64,000 nt of DNA, from positions 45,850,222 through 45,914,221 of the forward strand of contig JAKGHH010000002.1 of the NCBI GenBank assembly GCA_022828595.1. Direction: 5' to 3'. This DNA comes from Nelumbo lutea (taxonomy: Eukaryota; Streptophyta; Magnoliopsida; Proteales; Nelumbonaceae). Shown here piece after piece: positions 23,590-33,594 of the stretch; position 1 is the stretch's first letter; each line of letters begins with the position of its first letter. Under the pieces are notes generated by a model. That model was not told the DNA's origin. It did not search any database and saw only the letters and a list, made by a program, of their open reading frames with translations. Position numbers and translations under genes: made by a program.

Positions 23590-24300
23590 TAACAAGATCA
23601 AAAAAAATTATTAATAAAGATGCAGAAAAAAGAGAATACAAAAAAGTAACTCTCCTACAGAATCTGCAGTCACTAAAGTTGATCCTAGCATACGCCTTTA
23701 TCTAAAGAAGCTGCAGCCAATGTGGATGATCTTTAGACCCATTTAAAAAAGGTGTTCACTCTTGACACCAAGGAGCTAGCCTCCCTAATACAGTAACAAA
23801 GGTTCCAAGAGCCCTGTCCACCTTATCTTTGGGAGTCTCCCCAACCTCCAGCTCAAAAAAGGATATCAGCCGCAGCCCCACAAAAGTGACATGATCTCGA
23901 CTCTAACAGAATTCCCATTACTTATGCATCCTGGCAGACCAGAACGCGTCCCTCTCATGGCTTCTGAAAGCGCATCCTACTTCTTAAGGCCAGATATGCC
24001 GATAGAACAGCTGTTAAAAGTTCAATATGAAGGTTCTTTCAGAAGGAAGTGATCAATGCTGTTGTATCAGCTCATTACCAGTCAATGATGAGTTCACATA
24101 ACATACTCTCACGATGTTATCAGCGCCATAAACTCTGAAATTCCCTCTTCCTTGGAAGAAACCCATAATGAAATCTTTTAGGCCTAGGGGCTTTTGTACA
24201 ACAATATATATGTCTCCTCTCCCCCCTCTTCATCAAAAATGGCCTTTCCGGTGCATCTGCTAAGAGCTGGGGTAGCTGGGGTCTCCTGTTTTATTCAAGA
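23590..24300 (-). mobile_element. Possible LINE-like 3' remnant
   Basis: On the minus strand this stretch ends with tctttattaataattttttt followed by gatcttgtta, which resembles a plant LINE 3' end. No reverse transcriptase or RNase H motif was found in it and no TSD was confirmed. Confidence 0.25.
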
Positions 24301-24816
24301 CCTTCATATAGTGTTATGAATGGTCAGCAAGCATTTTGACGATCTCCTGGCAAGAAATCACCTCCCCTTCTCCCATCACCAAGAGATATGGCTCTGACGC
24401 TCTCTCATTTTCCCCCCTCCTCACTCCCTTTGGCCGGGTTAGGGAGAGAGAGTTATGCAGTATATATTAAACAGAGCTTATCTGTTGGAATCATCAATGT
24501 AAAAAGAAAAGAAGAAGAAAAAGTGAAAGTAAGGATCACACTAATTCTAGCCACAAAAACTACATTCTCCTGGTTATCGAGTTTCTTACATCGGATAAGG
24601 AAAACCCAGTTACATAGAGCAGATAAATGAAAATGGGATAGCAAAAAGCAAACCTGTAACGTGGCTTATACTCGAATTCGGCTCGAATCATCCCGTTCAA
24701 TCAAAACGCATCTCGCTTTATCTTTATTTTCAGAAGCGGAGTGTTTTCAGAAACCAAACTCCTCTCTTCTTGTTGGCCTGATTATGGGACGCTGGTAGGT
24801 TTTGTTCGGTTCCAAG

Positions 24817-25331
24817 TAGACCTGTCAAAAAGTTGACCCAATCCGCGAATCCGATCCAATCCAATCCGAAAAAATAGGGTTAGAGTTTCATATTTAACTA
24901 CCCGAATGTAAAAATGACCCGACCTAATCCGAAAAAATTGGGTTGGGTTGGGTTGGGTCGTGGGTCAACCCGATGATCCGATTGTCAAGTCTAATTGAGA
25001 TTATTTATGTATTGTTAGAAGTTTCCATTCTTCAAATTTTTCTATTTAGTCTTTATTTTTTATTATTTACTCTTTAAATTGTTAAATGTTCAAGTTTTTT
25101 ATTTTATATTTGAAATTTTAAGGTTAATTCTTTTAATTTTGACTTTTTCATGTAAATTTTCTTTATTTTTTTAAATTTCAATTATTTTTTAGGATGACCC
25201 GAATTGACCCATGGGTCAACCCTAACCCAAACATTTAGGGTTAGGTTCTAGCATTTGACAACCCAACCAGAAATTCAACCCGACCTGAAATCAACCCAAA
25301 GTACTTTGACCCAACCCAATTGCCAAGTCTA
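24817..25331. mobile_element. hAT-type non-autonomous element (MITE), 515 bp
   Basis: The 8-bp target-site duplication gttccaag is exact (24809-24816 and 25332-25339). The terminal inverted repeats start tagacctgtcaa at the left and, complemented, tagacttggcaa at the right. An 8-bp TSD with TAG-starting TIRs is characteristic of hAT. The interior is AT-rich with gggttgggttggg tracts (about 24945) and encodes no transposase. Confidence 0.88.
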
Positions 25332-25339
25332 GTTCCAAG

Positions 25340-26700
25340 TTAGAAACCTAAAGCGTACGTTGTGGCTTATAAGGTTCGATTCCAAGTTTTTTAACTGAAA
25401 CCTACCCTATCAAAGATTAGTTATAGGATCAGTTCTAGTTTTGGTGGTTCAAAGAGCTTGCCTGCTCTTTCTTTATTCTGCTAAAAAATATGAAACTTTT
25501 TTATTAAAAACTTGTTTAGAGCTCAAAAGTTGTCATTATCTGTTATAATCCTTAATAATAACAATAATAATAATAATATAATTCAAAATTTAAAATTTTA
25601 ATTTTAATTTTGTAAATATCAATTTTTACATTACTTATTATATGCATATTAAATTGAAGAGAACCATAAATGATTGGGTTCAAGGACCCTATCTACTTTG
25701 TTATTATTAATTAGGGTCCTTTCAATGTTGATTCGAGGTCAATTCTGAGTATAACCTTTTTCATTTGCTCACCTATAGTTTTACATCGTAAAAAATAAAA
25801 ATGGAGTATAATTAAGTGAAACTCATCTCAATTTCAATTCCTTAATACCTGTAAAAGCAATCTAGGCTTTTAGCCCATGATTGGGAGTGATTATTTGAAT
25901 AAATACTTATTTTAGATGAGAGTTGGGACCACACCAATGAGCATAAAAAGATAAAATTTTTAGCTTATTTTTAAGTGCTTATTTCCAAGGGTTAAAATGG
26001 ATCAAGCCTAACCCAACATACCTGAACCTGCTAGGTCAGTTTTGGTTATAGGTATCAAAACCAGTAGGTCAATTCCAGTTTTTGATATATTGCCCCAATT
26101 ATTATCGGTTTGGAACCAGTCCTCACTATCATGAGAATTGATCAATTAATTTGTGGGTCTATAATTTAGCTCCAGTTTGATTTTGGGTCCTTAATACTCG
26201 ACCTAGACCTAACACATATGAGCACTTATTAGTATAAGCAATCCCAATTATGGCATTAGCTTTTTAGGGCTGAATCAGATACAAGATTACAAGGTATTAT
26301 CCATCCAAATGTGGGACAAGAAGCAAACATTTATATGAAAAACGCTACTTTAAATGTTTTTTGATTTTTATCTATTTGGTTATGCATTTTATGGGTGTTT
26401 CAAGTAACATCCCATAAAATTGCTTTCCACCTCAACTTAAAGTGTACATGTTTTTTATTTGGAGGAAACAATAATTTGATATTTTTCCAAATGGCATATA
26501 CACATAAATCAAAGCATTTCAATCATTTAGTGTTTATTTGATAAATAATAATATCACACAATGATTTTATATGCAACAAACACCGACATCTGTATGGCGC
26601 CAACGTAGCGGTGCTTTTTCAATAAACGCCTATATAACCAAACATGCATGGTGGGTGGTTCACGATTGCTTCACCCCGTCATGCTAGCGTTCACCTACTT
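25340..26700. other. Unassigned intergenic sequence upstream of ATPQ
   Basis: AT-rich with an (ATA)n-like stretch near 25555. The segment 25880-26240 contains aagcacttat and aataaatacttatttta motifs resembling the 1.6-2.8 kb foldback, so a diverged relative may lie here. Confidence 0.35.
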
Positions 26701-27036
26701 CATGCATGATGGATTCGGCCCATCCGGGCCTCCGGGGCCCGTGCACTAATACGTCTATCGCTGAGATTTATGATAACATCCAAAAAAACCGAGCCTGGGT
26801 CGATCCGGTTCGTTCAGTGAGAAAACATGGCTTTATAAACGGATGAATATTGAAGGCAATAGCAAGGGTTGTATCGTCTTTCTCTTTTTATCCGCGGCTG
26901 ATTATATTCTCCTCACTGTGTTTTGCGGCAAAACCATTATTCCATTTGCAATCAATCCACCACCGACTGTGACTCCAGTTGGCGTTGTCCGTAGGGAGAG
27001 AGAGAGGGAGAGACTTGAAGAAGAAGAAGAAGAAGA
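26700..27036 (+). promoter_or_regulatory. Probable ATPQ promoter and 5' UTR
   Basis: A TATA-like tataaa lies at 26834-26839. Upstream, ggccca at 26717-26722 is the complement of TGGGCC, the site II core, and ggggccc lies nearby (26734-26740). Site II elements are known to drive many nuclear genes for oxidative phosphorylation in plants. The presumed 5' UTR ends in GA-rich and (GAA)n sequence immediately before the ATG at 27037. The transcription start was inferred, not seen. Confidence 0.45.
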
Positions 27037-27207
27037 ATGAGTGGTGCGGGGAGGAAGATTGTAGATGTGGCGGTGAAGGCATCGAAGGGCATCGACTGGG
27101 ATGGAATGGCAAAACTTCTCGTCTCCGAAGAGGCTCGCAAGGAGTTCGCTTCTCTCCGTCGCGCCTTCGACGAAGTCAACTCCACCCTCCAGACCAAGTT
27201 CAGCCAA
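27037..27207 (+). CDS. ATPQ: ATPQ exon 1
   Basis: 57 codons from MSGAGRK to LQTKFSQ. The donor gtaact follows at 27208. Phase 0. Confidence 0.94.
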
Positions 27208-30200
27208 GTAACTCTCGTTCTCAATCCCTATTGTTTTGTTATTCGTTATTCTTTTGCTTCTCTTTTTCTCGAGATCTATGTATCTGGCAGATCGCCGTCT
27301 TTTGATCGATTGCTATTTTCTTACAGCTAAGGTTTTGTTCGGCGCATTACCTACATTTTTTTTATCTATATTGGCTACGGCATTCTCTGATCCTGCAAAT
27401 GAATGTCTTCATGAATTTAGGGTTTCTTTTTTTTTTATCTGGAAGAAAGTTCAATGGACGAGACTTAAGTTCTGATATATTTTTCTTCACAATAACGAAT
27501 GATTCAACCCCGCCTATTTCCCCCGCACGCTCTCGCAAACTGGCATGTTACAGTTAATGGATTTAATTCTGCATTTTTTACATGAGTTTGTTATGTAAGC
27601 AGCCTTGAATTTTGGGGTCCCGCAGGACTCGGATGCATAATGATTTCACTCTGCTTAATCTTTTCCATGTTGCAATTTGTGACCTTTTGCATCATTTGAA
27701 AATTGAAAACCAATAGGTATGCTATGTAACCTGTTAAAGTAGGTGTGGTACTATATCTAGTAGGGTACTTTATAATTCTTGCACTGTAATAGTATTTTAA
27801 TCGATTATAATGTAATCCTTCATAGATTAGTTCAAGATAAACATGCATTTTATCTCTCTTATTGTATACAATTGTAGCATTACCTATATTTCCTTAAATT
27901 TTAGTGTCTTTAATGGCTTATAGATAAGTCATCTTGCATTGTTGCATTTGAATTCATATACCTTATTCGAAATCTTCAGCATAAGTTGTTAGTTTGTTAC
28001 TTCATCCTAAGAAGCTTAAATCTCATAAAATATATTCATTAAGAAGGAAATTAAGGGGTATAATATCTTTTATAGGACAAGACTAGTTGTCTTGGAAAGC
28101 AAGAAACAAAAATTAGAATTGCCTCAGAATTTTCTCCGCCAAAAATATTTTTTTGGGTAGTAAATTACAGTTCATATGCCATTCATGCCTTCAGCCATTA
28201 TGCCATTTTATATGCTGTGGCAGGTCCGTGTCTGTGAATTTTGTTTAACAGTCTAACAAAATCAGGTTTTCCTAGTGCTTCAGATATGTGCCTTTATGGT
28301 TTGTATTTGCAATGGGTGGTAAGATTAAATACGATAAGGAGCCATCTGGGCCTTCTGTTTATAATTTCTTAAATTTTCGCTACAGATTTATTTTTCTAAT
28401 CAAAATAATTTCATTCAATTCTTTTCTCCCATTTGTCCCCAATTTCACAAATATTAGGCGATGTTTGGAAGTACACATCTGATTTCTCTGAAGTCTAATT
28501 AAATCTTACTGGAAGAAGAGGTTACTTTTGGTTCTGAATGGCCATGTCTGAAGTTTGATTAAACTATCATGTTTGAGTTGTTGATTGGACTGGGTCTTGT
28601 AGTTTCTTCCATTTAAATGTGAGTACGAGGGATAGTCTTGTTATTACAGTAGATTTTAAATGTTAAAAGAGTATAAGAAATGCTTGCATGCAGCACCAAC
28701 AAGTGATAAGCGGTAATCCAACAACTTATTAATCAGAGCAAAATTTCAGATGTAATGGACCTTTAGGAGGTGCAACCAAATACACTAAAGGGGGTGACTA
28801 CTATTCAGGCATAAGTGACAGTTTTTCAGATTTTCAAATGCCACCTTAGTAAAATTTATACCTTGTTATTATGTTGCAGTTCTCAAAGTTCTTACTGCTC
28901 AGTACTGATAAAAAAAGTTCTCACTGCTTAGAAAAACTGTGGCAGCTAAAAAAGGAATGCTTAATATTGTATTGATGCTATGATTTCATCATTTGCAGGG
29001 GGATGTTTGTTAACAGCCGAATTAGCTAAAACCAAGGTTTAAAATATCAATACAGGCCGATATGTCGGTAGGGGCGTATTGGCCTGTATTGAAGCTTGCT
29101 CTCCCCTTTTTTTCTTTGAAACTGGTTCAGAGGGGTTGGTATAAGACTGGTCTAACCCCTGAACCAGGTCACACCCCGATACAACCCCTGTTGGGGCGTA
29201 TCGTTAAGCCAATGATACAATACAATATGCCCGATACGGGGCATATCGTATAAACAAGGGAGGGATGTACATGAGGGGATGTAAAAAGCCTTGTCGGCAA
29301 AACAAAAACAAAAGACAAAGCCCATATTGGCCTGTATTGAAGCTTGCTCTCCCCTTTTTTTCTTTGAAACTGGTTCAGAGGGGTTGGTATAAGACTGGTC
29401 TAACCCCTGAACCAGGTCACACCCCGATACAACCCCTGTTGGGGCGTATCGTTAAGCCAATGATACAATACAATATGCCCGATACGGGGCATATCGTATA
29501 AACAAGGGAGGGATGTACATGAGGGGATGTAAAAAGCCTTGTCGGCAAAACAAAAACAAAAGACAAAGCCCATTAATAATTTGGCAATGTATGTGCACTA
29601 TACAAAAAATCCCTTCCCAATGCAGATTTAGCAAGACTATCAGCCACTTGATTTAGCTCTATAGGAATCCATCTAAAACTGCAATGCATGCAAGAGGCAA
29701 GCTCCCTGACTTATTTCTTTGTCCCTTGAGCCATTAAATAGGGGTTCAGATACTATATGACTGAATGGCATGCCAGGTAACCACTATATTCCTAAATATT
29801 TCATTATATAACTATTTTATCCACTAAAGACAAATTGATAATCCATTCAGTTTGGTCAATTCATCCTATCAAGCAGCCTCTTATCCTCCAACTGCAATTT
29901 GCACCTGTACAAAGCAGCATTTTAATTGGGGTTACTGCTTTACTGCTTAGCTTACTGCTGTATTTTAATTTATTAACAATTTGAACACTTACGCTGACTA
30001 CATTTCATGTTATGCAGGAACCAGAACCCATAGACTGGGAGTATTACAGAAAGGGAATTGGCTCTCGCTTGGTGGATATGTATAAAGAGGCTTATGACAG
30101 TATGTTTTATGCTTTCTGTTCTTTTTGGCATCTCTTTTTATTTTATTTATTTCCTTTCTTCCCTTATAATTGGATAATTCTTGTTGCTTGTCACCTTTGT

Positions 30201-31826
30201 GGTTTTATTTCTTACCTTTCACCTGTATATGTTTATGATTTACTGATCTAGAGATGCATAGAAAGCTGAACTGTGTTAGTTATATGCATGATGCTTCTCG
30301 ATAGTCTATATTACTCTATGATTCTTATTGAATGATACGTGGATTAAGAATTTAAGTTGTAAAACTGTCCTTGCATGTTTAATGGTTGATATTTTTACAA
30401 ATCATTGATAAAATTGGAAGCCATTTAATTAACCATTCATCTTATTTCACAGAATTATTCAGATTAATTGAAATTAATGTTGTGACTTAAATATTTGTGA
30501 AATTATCAAGCACTGCCTTGTTCATAAGTTGCAGACATGCCACTGCTTATATGGTTGAACTCGGCCTTGATCTCTAATTCTCAACTATATCATTGTGCTT
30601 TGTCAAGGGCTATATTTTCTATCAAATGATAAACTTTTACATCATTTTTACTACTTCAGACCACATTTTCTTCTGTCTTCCCCTTGATTTTTTCAAGCTC
30701 TTCTCACCCTTCAGTGGTGCAGTCATTGATCATCTATAGTTCTATACGCATGAATAAACCATCTCAGTTAAGTTTCTCTCTTCTTGTCATTAGACCTATT
30801 CATGGGCTGGGCCATGAACGGGGCTACTTGTCACTAATTGGAGTCAATTCCTAAGTCCTCTCTCTAATGTGCTCATTTATGACTATACCCTTTTTCTAGC
30901 CTAGCCACTCATTTTTATTTAATTATTTATTATTAGGTGACTCATGAAGTAAATCATTAAGGCCAAAAACCTTGGCTTTGAGAGAGCTAAGAATGACAAG
31001 CTTCTGGTATGCAAGCTCTCATCTTTGGCATTTGGTTTGTGAGATATGCAACCCCAGTCATTAACAATCTAACTTCCACTCATCCAGTTATCCTTTCATG
31101 GATGCAAACTAGATTTTGTGTGACAGGACCAGTTATAACTTGGATGCAAACCTGACAGAAGACTGAGCTTGTGAGGGACAAGATTCTATGTAGCTTACAC
31201 TTTGATCCCTCGAAATGTTATTTGCACATGTGATTGCCACTCGTGAAATGTGATATCCCCCCCCCCCCAACTCCCATCTCTGTGCTTGTGTACACCATGC
31301 ACACTGACACTGGCCATAAATTTCATTTTCCTGCATGTTCCTGTTTCCTTTCAGGCATAGAGATCCCCAAGTACGTGGATACAGTGACTCCTCAATACAA
31401 ACCCAAGTTCGATGCACTGGTGAGAACAATACGATACTTATTAATTCTTCCTTTAACTGTTTTCTCCACATTTCTCTCCCTTGCTTGCCCTACAGCTTTT
31501 GCTTTTTCTTCACCGTAAGATATCCATCATTGCAATGTAACAATGCTCATGACTTTACAGTTGGTGGAGCTGAAAGAAGCGGAAGAAAAATCCCTGAAGG
31601 AGTCTGAGAGATTGGAAAAAGAAATTGCAGAAGTCCAAGAGTTGAAGGTAAGCTAAAGGAGTATTTTCTTGGCAGGTATTATTCATTGTATAATTTCTGA
31701 TTAAATATTTTTCCGTCTTAACAGAAAAAATTGAGCACAATGACTGCAGAGGAGTATTTTGAGAAGCATCCAGAGTTGAAGAAGAAGTTTGATGATGAAA
31801 TCCGGAATGACAACTGGGGCTATTGA
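27037..31826 (+). CDS. ATPQ: ATP synthase subunit d, mitochondrial (5 exons, 168 aa)
   Basis: The product is the peripheral-stalk subunit d of mitochondrial F1Fo ATP synthase, which helps hold F1 against the rotating rotor at the inner membrane. Coding exons: 27037-27207, 30018-30099, 31355-31419, 31561-31647 and 31725-31826; all introns are GT-AG and the joined frame is 168 codons plus TGA. Recognition rests on MSGAGRKIVDVAVKASKGID at the N-terminus, FASLRRAFDEVNSTLQTKF, EPEPIDWEYYRKGIGSRLVD, IEIPKYVD and the C-terminus KKFDDEIRNDNWGY, which closely follow the Arabidopsis protein of the same length. Exon 4 is highly charged (LKEAEEKSLKESERLEKEIA) and probably coiled-coil. No cleavable presequence is evident beyond the basic N-terminus. 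Intron 1 is 2.8 kb and carries a perfect tandem duplication. No breaks were found. Confidence 0.95.
29077..29572. repeat. Perfect 248-bp tandem duplication in ATPQ intron 1
   Basis: Copies 29077-29324 and 29325-29572 appear identical base for base. Each begins tattggcctgtattgaagct and ends aaagacaaagccca. The unit joins a repeat with cgatacggggcatatcg motifs to what looks like the 3' UTR of the antisense LINE fragment on the right. Confidence 0.93.
29573..29720 (-). pseudogene. LINE RNase H-like fragment in ATPQ intron 1
   Basis: The minus strand reads RWIPIELNQVADSLAKSALG and then RDFLY, the C-terminal end of a plant LINE RNase H-like domain. It is antisense to ATPQ and too short to be functional. 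Confidence 0.7.
30018..30099 (+). CDS. ATPQ: ATPQ exon 2
   Basis: Encodes EPEPIDWEYYRKGIGSRLVD and MYKEAYD, ending one base into a Ser codon. The acceptor is tatgcag and the donor gtatgt at 30100. Confidence 0.94.
31355..31419 (+). CDS. ATPQ: ATPQ exon 3
   Basis: Completes the Ser codon, then IEIPKYVDTVTPQYKPKFDA and L. The acceptor is ctttcag and the donor gtgaga at 31420. Confidence 0.94.
31561..31647 (+). CDS. ATPQ: ATPQ exon 4
   Basis: 29 codons, LVELKEAEEKSLKESERLEK to VQELK. The acceptor is actttacag and the donor gtaagc at 31648. Confidence 0.94.
31725..31826 (+). CDS. ATPQ: ATPQ exon 5
   Basis: KKLSTMTAEEYFEKHPELKK through NDNWGY and the stop TGA at 31824-31826. The acceptor is cttaacag. 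Confidence 0.94.
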   Translation, partial: KKLSTMTAEEYFEKHPELKKKFDDEIRNDNWGY

Positions 31827-31887
31827 GCTCTCAACTTTGGAAATATCAAACCTGATTTCTTTCCCCCTTTTTGTTATGTTTTCTTGA

Positions 31888-31893
31888 AATAAA
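31888..31893 (+). terminator. ATPQ polyadenylation signal candidate
   Basis: aataaa lies 62 bases after the ATPQ stop codon within ttgaaataaaaaataacc. The position is reasonable for a plant near-upstream element. Confidence 0.5.
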
Positions 31894-33243
31894 AAATAAC
31901 CATATTTTTTTTCTTACCATCGCTGTTAGATGAGCAGATGACTCCTCCAGGTTCTTCAAGAAAAGAAGGTACAATCTTCTAATAGGATGGCCTAAAAATC
32001 AATTGCTGAGACATTTTTTCCTAGGCAAATGTTCTAGATTACCTTGTGAGCAGAGCTCACTGTTAGAAAAATGCTTCTCCAAATTGGCAAGTAGAGGTTT
32101 CGAAATATCAATGGGATCATCTGCTGTTGGAATGGTAACACTCGTTATTTCGCAAGATTAGTTTCCTTCTAGCGGGGAACGGTATAAGCAAGTTTTCTGG
32201 GAGGTAAGCGTTGTCAACCAATTTGAAAACTTCACATCTAAGCCGACCCATGTTATACGGTTACACCCTTACACAATGTCCTCTTGGTTCGGGATGTGCT
32301 ACAATGTGCTACGTAACCCAATCACAAGTGGGCACGCCTGTGATCCGGACAGCTATTATGTCCAGGTCCAAACGTGTTTACTCTTTACTTTAGTTTCTAC
32401 TGCGTGCAAGTGCAACCAAACTACCCTAAGAGCATGCTGTATGCAAGTGCAAAATATTCATGCTATAATAGGCATAAGCCTAAGCTAGTACGTGTGAAAA
32501 GATAAATTGGGGCTTCGCTGTACGTGTCTTCTTTACACCTTGAGTTTAAAATCTCCTAGTTGGAGCTTTTCCTTTTTTTTTTTTAAAGACCTCCAGTAAC
32601 TTGGATATGATATAAAGGTTGTCGAATTAAGCTTGTCCTCACTTTCAGACCGTACTTGCTACTGGGAATCGTGAAATTAAGGCCTGCTATCCTCGCTTCA
32701 AATTTAAACAAATGCATTTGAGCTGCTGAGAACAGTCAAATTCCTATTTGAATGGCATTACGCCCCCCTCCCCCCACCAAACACACAATATCTAAGACTA
32801 AAGCATTGAAAAATACAAAAGGTTACGGCTAAACCATGTGAAAGCTATGGCCAGCTGCACAAATGTTAATGTACAAAGTGAAAAACTCTGGATTCTGGAC
32901 ATCATTTGGTCGCCGAATAATTCTCCCAGCTGTTGAATATATATGACGTCCTTGAATTGGTCAGAAACTTGGGCCGCCTTAATATACATTATACAACATT
33001 GAGCGCCCAGAATATAAACAAGCCATTGTTAAAGGATTACAAAATTGCTTGAAACAAATAAGATATTCGCAAATTACAATGTCTCAACTAGAACACTGAT
33101 ATCAACAGTTGGAACTGAAGCACATGATGCTGTGGTATAAAAGATGTAAAACCTTAGCCCATGCTGACAGAGCAGGCATGTCATCATACAAGCAAACTGT
33201 AAAGCTGGTAGAAATCTCAGTGGTTTCTTATTGTCAAGAAACT
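31894..33243. other. Convergent intergenic region with 3' UTRs
   Basis: This holds the downstream region of ATPQ (plus) and the presumed 3' UTR of the carrier gene (minus). No further gene was recognised. A C-rich tract lies at 32763-32778. Confidence 0.5.
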
Positions 33244-33594
33244 TCAGCCAGAGTTGGCAAGCTTCTTTTGAGGAAGTTGATCACCTGGTGGCTCCTCATT
33301 CTTGTCCATTGCCTTCCTTGCCAGTTCATAGCCTGCAAAGTTCATGGCACCTAAAGGTGCAATCCAGAAGAACCTAGGGACTGCTCCTTTGAATAGGCCA
33401 AGGGGTCCCTCTTGACGGAGAATGGAGAAAGCCACTATTGACATAGATACTGGAAGACCCTGAGGAGCAGTCATCATTCTTGTCTTCATCACATCAAATG
33501 GTGTTGTGACAACAGCAGCAAGTCCTCCAGACAGAGCTCCAACCACAATAGTCTCCCAAGGCTCAAGATCCCGCCCAAGAAGTTGCTGGGCAGC
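33244..33594 (-). CDS. SAMTL-like exon 7 (last)
   Basis: [20 protein letters not shown], the third carrier signature [31 protein letters not shown], and the C-terminus KKLANSG with stop complement tca at 33244-33246. The acceptor reads gtttaaag on the minus strand. Confidence 0.93.
   Translation of the reverse strand, partial: AAQQLLGRDLEPWETIVVGALSGGLAAVVTTPFDVMKTRMMTAPQGLPVSMSIVAFSILRQEGPLGLFKGAVPRFFWIAPLGAMNFAGYELARKAMDKNEEPPGDQLPQKKLANSG

Noticed and set aside
26843..27040. A 65-codon upstream frame whose TGA overlaps the ATPQ start as ATGA
   Set aside because: Its ATG lies only a few bases after the TATA-like box, so it is probably upstream of the transcription start. The C-terminus is just translated GA repeats.
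29062..29501. Two similar plus-strand frames in ATPQ intron 1 that look like a repeated protein
   Set aside because: They are the same repeat DNA translated twice because of the 248-bp duplication, and they match no domain.
31257..31268. Run of C in ATPQ intron 2
   Set aside because: A simple homopolymer with no sign of function. It does not disturb the nearby splice sites.
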